A stretch of DNA of 64,000 nt from Candidatus Latescibacterota bacterium (GTDB taxonomy: Bacteria; JAAXHH01). Shown here in pieces: positions 17,988 to 25,833 of this stretch; the stretch's first letter is position 1, and each line of letters opens with the position of its first letter. The stretch is taken from NCBI GenBank assembly GCA_022822725.1, contig JAJEAN010000007.1, forward strand, positions 259,435 through 323,434, read 5' to 3'. The notes below the pieces were generated by a model. That model searched no databases. It saw nothing but the letters and a program-made list of their open reading frames with translations, and was not told the origin of the DNA. The position numbers were made by a program, and so were the translations under genes.

Positions 17988-18601
17988 GTATGCCCGTCCC
18001 AACGCGCGAACTCACCGAGCATCTTCAGTCCCACGGGGCCGCTCTTCTCCACGTGGAACTGGGCCGCCACGATATTGCGCCGGCCGATGACGGACGCGAA
18101 CTCCACGCCGTACCGGCTTCTCGCCAGCACGTCCCGCTCATCGCCGGGGACGGGATAGTAAGCGTGTACGAAGTAGACTTCATCACCCGGCCGTACGTGG
18201 CGGAGCACGGGGTGCTCGCGGCCGACCTCGAGTGCGTTCCACCCCATGTGCGGCACCTTGAGGGCGTCATCGTCCGGCCGGAACCGGAGGCACTGGCCAC
18301 CGATCAGGTCCAGGCACGGCAGATCGGTTTCCTCGGAACCGGTCAGCAGGACCTGGCATCCCACGCAGATTCCCAGTATCGGCGTTCCCTGTCCGGCGGC
18401 CGATTTGAGCGCTTTGTCGAGCCCCCGTTCCCGGAGCGTTTCCAGGGCGGAGTGGGCGTGTCCCACCCCGGGAAAGACGATACGCTCCGCCCGGACCAGT
18501 TCTTCCGAGTCCGACGTGATCACCGAAGCCACGCCCAGGTGATCCAGCGCTCTTTTGACCGAGGTCTGATTGCCGGCGTCGTAGTCAACGATGTGAATCA
18601 T
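17981..18601 (-). CDS. hisH: Imidazole glycerol phosphate synthase, glutamine amidotransferase subunit
   Basis: 206 residues, class I glutamine amidotransferase. The nucleophile Cys is in GICVGCQVL, and the His-Glu pair is in FHVEKSG, where most homologues have FHPEKS. The N-terminal IVDYDAGN is the HisH hallmark. It supplies ammonia to HisF through the barrel tunnel. ATG 18601 is chosen because [11 protein letters not shown] is the natural N-terminus; the open frame to 18670 adds a basic, non-conserved stretch. A promoter is predicted at 18687-18715. Confidence 0.93.
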   Translation of the reverse strand: MIHIVDYDAGNQTSVKRALDHLGVASVITSDSEELVRAERIVFPGVGHAHSALETLRERGLDKALKSAAGQGTPILGICVGCQVLLTGSEETDLPCLDLIGGQCLRFRPDDDALKVPHMGWNALEVGREHPVLRHVRPGDEVYFVHAYYPVPGDERDVLARSRYGVEFASVIGRRNIVAAQFHVEKSGPVGLKMLGEFARWDGHTC

Positions 18602-18686
18602 TAAAATGGGATCATTTGAACGTACGTTCTTCGAGGTTGTGAGGCGGGAACGTAGACGATTCCGGCGCATGCTCGCCGCATGTCCC

Positions 18687-18715
18687 TAGTAATCCGATTG
18701 CGCCTGTTTTGTCAA
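18687..18715 (-). promoter_or_regulatory. Promoter of the hisH-hisF-deacylase transcript
   Basis: On the - strand, a perfect TTGACA, 17-bp spacer, TTACTA, about 85 nt upstream of hisH. It is divergent from the M24 gene promoter at 18771. Confidence 0.55.
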
Positions 18716-18770
18716 GGGAAAGATGGCTCCGCGGGGCAGGTCAGGACGAACCTGGAAGATGATTCGGTCG

Positions 18771-18799
18771 TTGACATCTCCGGGTAGCGTTTCTATACT
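18771..18799 (+). promoter_or_regulatory. Promoter of the M24 peptidase-like gene
   Basis: A perfect TTGACA, 17-bp spacer and TATACT, about 100 nt before the ATG at 18898. One of the best consensus promoters in the window. Confidence 0.7.
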
Positions 18800-18897
18800 G
18801 GCCAGGTGCTTCCACGCGACGCCGCAGTCGCACAGGATCGGAGGCGCAAACAGCGGACACATCGCACAGAACCCCATCCTGCGGAATCGAATCCCAG

Positions 18898-20157
18898 ATG
18901 CTCTTCAATGCCGAACGAGCCAGGGCGTATATGCGGGATCGCGGACTCGACGGACTGATCGCGACCTCACCCGTGAATATCACCTATTTCACGGACTACT
19001 TCATCTGGATCGACGGACTCATGAAGGCGTACATGGTCCGACCCGGCGCATCGGCGGACCTGTCGCAGGGATACGCCTTGTTTCCGCTCGATGGCGAACC
19101 CGCGCTGGCGGTGACCGGAACGATGCTGGCCGTCAATGGCGTCGACCTGTGGGTGAAGGACCTGCGGGTCAGCGGTAATACCGGTCTCGACTGGTCCCTG
19201 CCGCCGAGGCCGCTGTCCGATCGAATGGACCGCATCTACCACCTCCTGAAGGGCGCGCCGGACTACGCCACGACCACCCAGGCGCTCGTCGGAGCCCTGA
19301 GCGACCGGGGCCTCGCCGCGGGGACGCTGGGTGTGGAAGCCGACGGCATGACCGCAGACCGGTACCGGCAACTGAAGGAAGCGCTGCCTGAAGCCCGGCT
19401 GCTCGACTGCTCCAACCTCGTCCGGCTGCTTCGCATGGTCAAGACCCGGGACGAGATCGACCGGCTCACCCAGGCGGCCGAGATCAGCGAAAAAGCGGCC
19501 ATGACGGCCATGGAACAGGCGAAGCCGGGAGACAACGTGCAGGAGGTCATTCACCGGTTCAGGGCGGAACTCGGTGCCCGGGGGGCGGACCTGGACCACT
19601 TCGCCTTCGGGGTCCACGGGCTCGGTATCGCGACGGAACCGGACTTCGTCCTGGGTGATTCCGACGTAGAGTACGTGGACTGGGGATGCCGGTTCCGGTC
19701 CTGCTATTCGGACACCGGGACCACCTTCGCCATGAAGCCGCTGTCGGACGACATGCAGGTCCGGTTCGACTTATTGCGGGCGTCCATGGATGCCGGCCTG
19801 GACGCGATTCGGCCCGGCGTCAAATCCTCGGCGGTACAGGCGGCCATGCAGGAGGTCGTCGACGAAGCGGGGCTCTCCATGTACCCCCATGGCCACGGTG
19901 TCGGCATGGAAGTGCGGGACTACCCCGTCCTGGCGCCGGACAACGGCCTGCGGATCTCCGATGACTGTATCGACGTACCATCGGATCTGCCCATTGAGGA
20001 AGACATGGTGCTCAACGTGGAAGCGCCGCTGAGTCTGGCCGGGGTCGGATCCCTGCACCTGGAACAGTCCGTCGTCGTGACGGCGAGCGGATCCCGTCCC
20101 CTCACGGAGCAGCGTCGGGACGGGCCGGTGTTTCCCAGGGGCGCTTCGGAGCAGTAA
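18898..20157 (+). CDS. M24-family (Xaa-Pro dipeptidase-like) metallopeptidase
   Basis: 419 residues: an N-terminal creatinase-like domain and a C-terminal pita-bread fold. All five metal-ligand positions can be placed: Asp in YVDWGC, Asp in YSDTGTTF, His in PHGHGVGMEV, Glu in MVLNVEAPL and Glu in HLEQSVVV. It is therefore likely an active di-metal enzyme cleaving an Xaa-Pro or related amide. The start lacks a strong Shine-Dalgarno. The two enolase-superfamily genes follow co-directionally (gap 29 bp to the first), which suggests a shared role in small-molecule catabolism, though no substrate can be named. Confidence 0.88.
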   Translation: MLFNAERARAYMRDRGLDGLIATSPVNITYFTDYFIWIDGLMKAYMVRPGASADLSQGYALFPLDGEPALAVTGTMLAVNGVDLWVKDLRVSGNTGLDWSLPPRPLSDRMDRIYHLLKGAPDYATTTQALVGALSDRGLAAGTLGVEADGMTADRYRQLKEALPEARLLDCSNLVRLLRMVKTRDEIDRLTQAAEISEKAAMTAMEQAKPGDNVQEVIHRFRAELGARGADLDHFAFGVHGLGIATEPDFVLGDSDVEYVDWGCRFRSCYSDTGTTFAMKPLSDDMQVRFDLLRASMDAGLDAIRPGVKSSAVQAAMQEVVDEAGLSMYPHGHGVGMEVRDYPVLAPDNGLRISDDCIDVPSDLPIEEDMVLNVEAPLSLAGVGSLHLEQSVVVTASGSRPLTEQRRDGPVFPRGASEQ

Positions 20158-20186
20158 GAGAAGATCAGAGTCGGCGTCAACATCCT

Positions 20187-21254
20187 ATGCAAATTACCCG
20201 CATCACACTGCACCAACCTGTAGGACTGCTACGCCTTGTGACCGACGAAGGGCTCGAAGGACACTGTACCGGGGTTACCTTCCCGGGCGCCGACGTTGGT
20301 CTGGTAGCGCCCATCCTGGTGGGTACGAACCCCCTGGACCGTGAACGGACCTGGTGGGTCCTGCGGGACCTGGACGAAGGACTGCCGTCAGCTTTACACG
20401 CCGGGATCGACGTCGCCCTCTGGGACCTCTCCGCGAAGATCGCCGGTCGGCCGCTCTTCCGGCACCTGGGCGGATTCAGGGACCGGGTTCCGGTCTGTCG
20501 GGTCGGCACCGCAGAAGGCACCACTAGCGTTACGGGCGCCTCCACTGGCGCTACGGGCGCCTCCGGCCCGGGGATCGTCAAGGAAGCGAAAGACGCGCAA
20601 CAGGCCGGATTCAAGGCCTACCGATTCGGCATGGCGGTGGACGAAAACGCCCTCGTCCAGGAAAACACCTTCGTCCACTTGATGCGCGAAGTGCGGGTGG
20701 CCGCTGGGCCGGATTTCCCTCTGATATTCGACGGCAGGGCCCGGTGCGAGGTCGACGAGGCTATCAGGATCGGCAAGACGCTCGACGAGGAGGACTATTT
20801 CTATTTCGACCGTCCCCGTCCCAGCAACGACCACACGGGCGGGAAGCAGGTGGCCGGCGAAATCGATACGCCGACCAGCGCGGAAGTCAGCAGCCCCATC
20901 GAGGCGTCCCGGGTCATGACGGTCCAGTCCGCGGACCATATCCGAAGCAGCGTGCAAAGCGCCGGCGGGATCACGGACGTATTGAAGGCCGCCCGCTGCG
21001 CCGAGGCGTTCGGCGCGTACTGCCATCTGGACGGTGCCGGGATCAGCGACTGCTTCGCGCACGTGCATCTCGCGGGCGCGCTCAGAAACACACCATTCCT
21101 CGAGATGTCGGGTCAAGAGGTCGCGCTGCCGTTCGTCCTGAACCCGGTACAGATCGAAGACGGCTTCGTCCATTTGCCCGATTCGCCGGGCCTCGGTATG
21201 GAAATCGACCTGGATACCGCCGGGGACATGACCTCGGAACTGATCGAAGCCTGA
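20187..21254 (+). CDS. Enolase-superfamily protein (mandelate racemase/muconate lactonizing-like), divergent active site
   Basis: 355 residues. The N-terminal capping domain is short and the barrel begins near SALHAGIDVALWDLSAKIAGRPL, a family signature. The expected metal ligands are altered: the first is Asp in LIFDGRARCE, but the second, usually Glu in an EEP motif, reads YFDRPRP. The third is unclear around SVQSAGGITD. The usual KxK acid/base pair is replaced by YRFGM. Either a different chemistry or a non-catalytic role is possible. Residues near 112-126 (Thr/Gly/Ala/Ser) are encoded by a 21-bp tandem repeat and form an insert between the capping and barrel regions. Confidence 0.8.
   Translation: MQITRITLHQPVGLLRLVTDEGLEGHCTGVTFPGADVGLVAPILVGTNPLDRERTWWVLRDLDEGLPSALHAGIDVALWDLSAKIAGRPLFRHLGGFRDRVPVCRVGTAEGTTSVTGASTGATGASGPGIVKEAKDAQQAGFKAYRFGMAVDENALVQENTFVHLMREVRVAAGPDFPLIFDGRARCEVDEAIRIGKTLDEEDYFYFDRPRPSNDHTGGKQVAGEIDTPTSAEVSSPIEASRVMTVQSADHIRSSVQSAGGITDVLKAARCAEAFGAYCHLDGAGISDCFAHVHLAGALRNTPFLEMSGQEVALPFVLNPVQIEDGFVHLPDSPGLGMEIDLDTAGDMTSELIEA
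20523..20564. repeat. 21-bp in-frame tandem repeat within the enolase-superfamily gene
   Basis: Two 21-bp units (20523-20543 and 20544-20564) sharing TACGGGCGCCTCC. They encode the Thr/Gly/Ala/Ser insert; 21 bp keeps the frame. Confidence 0.85.
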
Positions 21255-21256
21255 AA

Positions 21257-21314
21257 CGGCGCGGCCGGTTGAACATCGGCGCAGCCGTCTGAAGGTCGGC
21301 GCAGCCGTCTGAAC
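21257..21314. repeat. 20-bp tandem repeat between the two enolase-superfamily genes
   Basis: Units begin at 21257, 21277 and 21297 (the last 18 bp long) and share CGGCGCAGCCGTCTGAA. The array starts 2 nt after the TGA of the upstream gene. Confidence 0.92.
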
Positions 21315-21325
21315 AAGGAACCCTC

Positions 21326-22525
21326 ATGCAGATCCGGGACGTCAAGTGCTACGTGCTGAAGGATGAACCCGAAACGCGCCGGGAGTGCAGTGCGGACCGG
21401 GGCAGCATGGCGCCTGTGCCACCGGGTATCTCAGGATTGTTTACCCATGACCAGGGGTTCGGCGCCGGTGCGCCCGACGGATACACTTTCACCGGGGACG
21501 CCCCCGAACCGAAGTACCGGCTGGTAGTCCGCCTCGTGACGGACGGAGATCTGGACGCCTATGCCGACTACGGCACGGGTTTCGATCCCCGGGAACTGGA
21601 GTGGCAGGGCCGCCAGTTCCTGGCCCGGTACGCCCACATGCTCATTGGCGTGGACGCCTTCGACCGGGAATACGTGTGGCAGCGGCTGTGGATGGCCCAG
21701 CGCTTCATGTACACGGGAAGAGGCTTGCTGGATACGGTCGACCGGATGTTGTGGGACCTGGCGAGCCGGAGTGCCCGCCTACCCATCTACAAACTGCTCG
21801 GTGCGTGCCGGGAAAGCGTGCCCGCTTACTGCAACGTGGGCGGCCGCACCATCGACGACCTGGTGGCCCACGCGGTGCAACGCGTGGAAGAGGAGGGATT
21901 CATCGGCTGCAAGGATCATTCCTACCGGGGTGTAAAAGCCAACGGGGAAATGGCCGTGAAACTGCGGGACGCGCTCGGTGACGACATCATGCTCTTTCAC
22001 GATCCCGTCGAGTCGTACACCTATGAAGAAGCCGTGAAAATCGGACGCATCATGGAGAAGTGCCGGTACCGGTGGATCGAGGAGCCCTTGCAGGACTACG
22101 ACATCATGGGGCTGAAAAAGCTGTGCGCCACCCTCGACCTCCCGGTCCTGACCCTGGAATGGATCGGTGCCATCGGTGGTCAGCCGTACAACACGGCGCC
22201 GTACCTGGCCATGCAGGCCGCCGATATCGTAAGGCAGCGGGGCATCGGCATTACCGGGCAGATCAAGCAGGCCCAGTTGGCCGAGAGTTTCGGCGTGGAG
22301 GTACATGGAGGCGATCACCACGTCATCCTGGCCATCGGGAACGACCCCGTCTTCGAAGCGTACATGGGGTTACAACCACGTCCACCGGTAGAGGAACTCG
22401 ACTGCCGGGGCACACTCGTCGTGGAAGACGGCGCCATGTCGATCGCCTGGAGCGACCGTCCCGCGCCAGAACCGGACTGGGACGAGATGGCGCGGAGCGC
22501 GGTTGCGGTTATGGGAACCAGGTGA
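21326..22525 (+). CDS. Enolase-superfamily dehydratase/racemase (mandelate racemase-like)
   Basis: 399 residues with a canonical set of active-site motifs: Asp in LFHDPVES, Glu in RWIEEPLQD, Glu in TLEWIG, and a barrel-end His in EVHGGDHH that fits the general base/acid of mandelate racemase-type sugar-acid dehydratases. The lid region MLWDLASRSARLPIYKLLG is typical. Likely substrate class: an acid sugar or hydroxy acid. AAGGA lies 6 nt before the ATG. It is the last gene before the AT-rich island; its stop is about 30 bp from a sharp fall in GC. Confidence 0.88.
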   Translation: MQIRDVKCYVLKDEPETRRECSADRGSMAPVPPGISGLFTHDQGFGAGAPDGYTFTGDAPEPKYRLVVRLVTDGDLDAYADYGTGFDPRELEWQGRQFLARYAHMLIGVDAFDREYVWQRLWMAQRFMYTGRGLLDTVDRMLWDLASRSARLPIYKLLGACRESVPAYCNVGGRTIDDLVAHAVQRVEEEGFIGCKDHSYRGVKANGEMAVKLRDALGDDIMLFHDPVESYTYEEAVKIGRIMEKCRYRWIEEPLQDYDIMGLKKLCATLDLPVLTLEWIGAIGGQPYNTAPYLAMQAADIVRQRGIGITGQIKQAQLAESFGVEVHGGDHHVILAIGNDPVFEAYMGLQPRPPVEELDCRGTLVVEDGAMSIAWSDRPAPEPDWDEMARSAVAVMGTR

Positions 22526-22555
22526 TTGATTGCTCAAAGTGCGGTCATAGTGTAT

Positions 22556-22573
22556 TGAGATTGGCGAATCTCA
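22556..22573. other. Perfect 7-bp stem-loop at the left edge of the AT-rich island
   Basis: TGAGATT, four-base loop GGCG, AATCTCA. It has no following T-run and so is a poor terminator. It marks the transition from 60%-type GC to the AT-richer segment. Confidence 0.35.
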
Positions 22574-22601
22574 GAATCGATAGACTTCGACCATCACCGG
22601 A

Positions 22602-23752
22602 ATGCTGCTGTTTGGGGTGAATCCCGATGAGGTATCGCTCAATAAGCATCTGTGCTTAAATTCCATATCGGGGCGATGTCAGCACAAGAGATCCGTACCA
22701 TTAGTTACCCAACGTGGCCACGGATTCGCTTTTTATAGGAGAGTAGCACAGAGTGACGGTAAGGAGACAAACACCGGACTCGGACTTTCGGATGTCGAGG
22801 CATTCGTAGGCTTGGTTGACCATGGTTTATTCTGTGAAAAACTACCGCCATGCCTTACGTCTGAAGGGCTTTCAGACCAAGTACCTGACGTTCTTCATGA
22901 TCTTACCATAGAAGATAACGAAAAGGAATTGATAATGAGATGACCCGGAAGGGATACTATCGTTTTCACCGGTATATTGACGATTACACCTTTTATGCTA
23001 AAACCCACGACGAGGCTGAACAGTTTATCCATGATCTTGGAATGCAACTGCGCGAATACGAGCTTTTTCTGAACGGGAGTAAGACTGAAATCTTACCGTT
23101 GCCACTTCCAATCAGTGAAGAATGGGTTCGAGAATTAACCAATTTCGGGTTGCCTGCGAAAGGCAAGACAGTTCACTTCAAGACTGTTCGTTCACTTCTA
23201 GACCTGGCACTGAAACTAGCACATGGAGCGGGGACCTACGCAGATTTGAATCACGCCTTTAAAATGGTCCCTCAGACACTCGATAGTCGAGCGAAGCGCC
23301 TCTTCGTTCAGGAGAGTGTTAACTTAGCACTTATTTATCCGTATCTTGCTCCTATCTTAGACGAGCACGTGTTCGACAGGCATCGCTATGATGGGATCGA
23401 GAAAGTCATTCTTGAATTCTCTAAACAACTCCTAACGATTGGAATTCAAAGGATTTTACCAGATGCCATCGCCCATGCACTGTACTACTCGCTCAAACAT
23501 CGCCTTCAATTGACTACACCTGCGGAGAAGCTTCTAGAGATAATCAAGATAGATGACTGTATTTCAGATGTGTTACTACTGGAATATGTAAAACGTTACA
23601 GAGTTGATAACACCCGGAATGCGATACGGAAACGTACGAATATGCTGAAAGGTATGGACAGTCAAGAGAAGGACCGCTTTTGGCTTCTGATTTATCAAGT
23701 GTGGGACACGAATACATTAAGAGACGAAGCCAATCGTATTTGGCCGAGTTGA
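22602..23752 (+). pseudogene. Broken reverse transcriptase, probably of the defence-associated (UG/Abi-like) group
   Basis: Two adjoining frames look like the ends of one gene. The first (22602-22943) carries an N-terminal RT-like stretch, GLFCEKLPPCLTSEGLSDQVP. The second (22940-23752, 270 residues) opens with RYIDDYTFYAKTHDEAEQF, the YxDD catalytic loop, then LNGSKTEILPLP and a long helical C-terminal region like those of UG/Abi RTs. The fingers and palm motifs expected between them, roughly 200 residues including the first catalytic Asp, are absent, and the frame shifts at the junction (ATGA overlap). Internal deletion is the simplest explanation. No polymerase activity is expected. Base composition is clearly AT-richer than its neighbours, a sign of transfer. 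Confidence 0.65.
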
Positions 23753-23783
23753 AACAAAAGCGATTTAGCTTTGTAAGAATCTG

Positions 23784-23936
23784 ATGGATTTTCGTAAAAT
23801 CAAAATCAGTGAAAACAAACAATGTTCCATGTTGATCGACTACTCCGGTTCTTTTCGGGTGGTGCACGACAACGAGGTTTACATATACTTAGGATTGGTC
23901 AAGATTTATGCAAATAGGTACATGAAAGGTAGTTAA
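23784..23936 (+). CDS. Small ORF in the island, function unknown
   Basis: 50 residues from ATG 23784 to TAA 23936, beginning MDFRKIKISENKQ and ending NRYMKGS. The composition (Lys, Ile, Glu, Tyr) is protein-like rather than random. It lies 31 bp behind the reverse transcriptase remnant and before the MNT/HEPN pair. No Shine-Dalgarno is evident. It may be a fragment of a larger lost gene. The remainder of 23753-24035 shows nothing else recognisable. Confidence 0.3.
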   Translation: MDFRKIKISENKQCSMLIDYSGSFRVVHDNEVYIYLGLVKIYANRYMKGS

Positions 23937-24035
23937 CAGAAAATTGAAATAAGAGTGTTTCAATTGCCCGATTTGATTGGGGAAGGCGAAGAGTGTAACG
24001 GATTACCCCCAAACAAATGATGATAGAGAGACACT

Positions 24036-24362
24036 ATGAACAAAGGTAAGCTCGACCCGCAAATCTTGGACGAAATCATCCGACGCGTTGTAGAGGTGGC
24101 GGAGCCGGAGAAGATAATCCTATTCGGGTCTGCCGCCCGCGGCGAGATGAACCGGCACAGCGATGTCGATCTGCTTGTTGTCAAAGAAGGTATGCACAGG
24201 CGGGACCTGGCCGGTCGAATATACGAAAACCTCTGGGGTGTAGGCGCCGCAGTAGACGTGGTGGTGGTGACGCCCGGCGATATGGAGCGATATGGAAACA
24301 GCCACGCGTTGGTCCTGAAGCCTGCATTGAAGGAAGGTCGGGTGGTGTATGAAGCGGCCTGA
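24036..24362 (+). CDS. MNT-type nucleotidyltransferase antitoxin
   Basis: 108 residues, minimal nucleotidyltransferase. The active-site signature ILFGSAARGE near residue 30 is followed by SDVDLLVV, whose two Asp residues bind metal. In HEPN/MNT (type VII) modules such a protein neutralises the partner HEPN RNase by AMPylation of a Tyr near its active site. It overlaps the HEPN gene by 14 nt, so the two are translationally coupled. GAGAG precedes the ATG. GC is closer to the chromosomal average than in the preceding RT remnant. Confidence 0.88.
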   Translation: MNKGKLDPQILDEIIRRVVEVAEPEKIILFGSAARGEMNRHSDVDLLVVKEGMHRRDLAGRIYENLWGVGAAVDVVVVTPGDMERYGNSHALVLKPALKEGRVVYEAA

Positions 24363-24744
24363 ACGATTGCCTTCAGACAACCCGCGCGAATGGTTGAATC
24401 GCGCTCAAAGCAATCTGGGCCTGGACAAGAGCCTTGTTCCCCATATCTACCTGGAGGATTACTGCTTCAACGCCCAGCAGGCAGCGGAGAAGGCCATCAA
24501 GGCAGTGATGGTTCTGCGAGGTATCGAGTTTCCGTATATACATGACTTGACCCGCTTGATGTCGATGCTTGAAGCCAGCGGAGAGACCATTCCTGATCCA
24601 GTTCGTCGAGCCGCGGTACTCACGCGCTTTGCAGCACAGACACGATATCCCAGCGTGGAAGAACCAGTTACCAAGCAAGAGTACACCGAGGCCATCGCTA
24701 TCGCAGAAGCCGTTCTCCACTGGGCGGAGGATCGCATCCAATGA
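24349..24744 (+). CDS. HEPN-domain protein, probable RNase toxin of an HEPN/MNT pair
   Basis: 131 residues, all-helical HEPN domain. The signature segment DYCFNAQQAAEKAIKAVM near residue 40 and FPYIHDLTRL near 63 are typical of the family that pairs with MNT proteins. RFAAQTRYP near residue 93 provides the conserved Arg and the Tyr that can be modified by the partner. In characterised pairs this protein cleaves RNA or tRNA unless AMPylated. The start overlaps the MNT stop. Activity here is inferred from the family. Confidence 0.85.
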   Translation: MKRPERLPSDNPREWLNRAQSNLGLDKSLVPHIYLEDYCFNAQQAAEKAIKAVMVLRGIEFPYIHDLTRLMSMLEASGETIPDPVRRAAVLTRFAAQTRYPSVEEPVTKQEYTEAIAIAEAVLHWAEDRIQ

Positions 24745-24822
24745 TCTCACGTAAGTACAAGTGCCTCTTCGAAATCAGCTCTAGCAAAAGACCAATCAAC
24801 CACGTCAGAATGTGGAGCGAAC

Positions 24823-25833
24823 ATGTCTGAAACCATACGATGGGGCATTCTTGGAACCGGGAAGATCGCCCACAAATTCGCCGAAGCGCTCTCGTTCGTT
24901 CCGGATGCCGAACTGTCGGCCGTCGGGTCCCGGGCTCAGGGGACGGCGGACGCTTTCGGCGACGAGTTCGTGGTGCCCCGTAGACACGCATCTTACCTGT
25001 CCCTGGCGGAAGATCCGGAGATCGATGCGATCTACGTATCCTCGCCGCATCCCATGCACTGCCGGGACACGCTGCTCTGCCTGAACGCGGACAAGCCCGT
25101 GCTCTGCGAGAAACCCTTCGCCCTCAACGCATCGGAAGCAGAAGCCATGATCCGGTGCGCGCGGCAGCGGGGTCTTTTCCTCATGGAGGCCATGTGGACG
25201 CGGTTCCTGCCGGCCATCGCGCAGGTACGGGAGTGGCTCGCCGATGGTGCCATAGGCGAAGTACGCAATATGATGGCCGATTTCGGGTTCCGCGCGGATT
25301 TCAATCCAGAGGGCCGCCTGCTGAATCCCGAACTGGGCGGGGGTGCCCTCCTGGACATCGGTGTATACATTGTATCTATGGCTTCCATGGTATACGGGAA
25401 ACACCCGGACCGGGTCGCGGCGTTGGCGGATATCGGCGCGACCGGGGTCGATGAGCAGACCACCATGGCCTTTCGCTACGACTCGGGCGCCATGGCCGCG
25501 CTGACCTGCGCGGTCCGGACCAACACGTCCGGCGCCGTGACCATCCACGGGACGCAGGGAAATATACGAATCCCGTCAGCGTTCTATGACACCTATACCG
25601 CAACGCTGAACGCCGACGGCGAGGAACCGGTAACGGTGGAGCCGCCGCGCGTGGAGAACGGATTCAAGTACGAAATCGAGGAAGCGGGGCGATGCCTGCG
25701 GGAAGGGTTGCTCGAGACGCCCGCGCTCCCGCTGGACGAGACGCTGGCCATCATGAAGACGCTGGACGCAGTCCGGAACGAAATCGGGTTGAAGTATCCA
25801 ATGGAGGAGCACCCATGGAGTACGGCAACATAG
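24823..25833 (+). CDS. Gfo/Idh/MocA-family NAD(P)-dependent oxidoreductase
   Basis: 336 residues. The Rossmann N-terminus has GILGTGKIAHKFAEAL, and the family signature is VLCEKPFALN, which contains the catalytic Lys near residue 95. The C-terminal half forms the sheet that covers the substrate (LGGGALLDIGVY). Overall closest in feel to the dihydrodiol/glucose-fructose oxidoreductase-like branch (MEAMWTRFLPA). GGAG lies 6 nt before the ATG. Its last 19 nt overlap the aldo/keto reductase start, so the two form an operon with the following binding protein, suggesting sugar or polyol oxidation. Confidence 0.9.
   Translation: MSETIRWGILGTGKIAHKFAEALSFVPDAELSAVGSRAQGTADAFGDEFVVPRRHASYLSLAEDPEIDAIYVSSPHPMHCRDTLLCLNADKPVLCEKPFALNASEAEAMIRCARQRGLFLMEAMWTRFLPAIAQVREWLADGAIGEVRNMMADFGFRADFNPEGRLLNPELGGGALLDIGVYIVSMASMVYGKHPDRVAALADIGATGVDEQTTMAFRYDSGAMAALTCAVRTNTSGAVTIHGTQGNIRIPSAFYDTYTATLNADGEEPVTVEPPRVENGFKYEIEEAGRCLREGLLETPALPLDETLAIMKTLDAVRNEIGLKYPMEEHPWSTAT

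Noticed and set aside
22556-22573. Terminator for the enolase-superfamily gene
   Set aside because: The stem is only 7 bp, AT-containing, and has no T-run, so it was kept only as a stem-loop.
22602-23752. Group II intron or retron
   Set aside because: No intron domain V/VI hairpin, maturase domain or retron msr/msd-like structure was seen near the YxDD fragment, and the C-terminus is of the long helical type.
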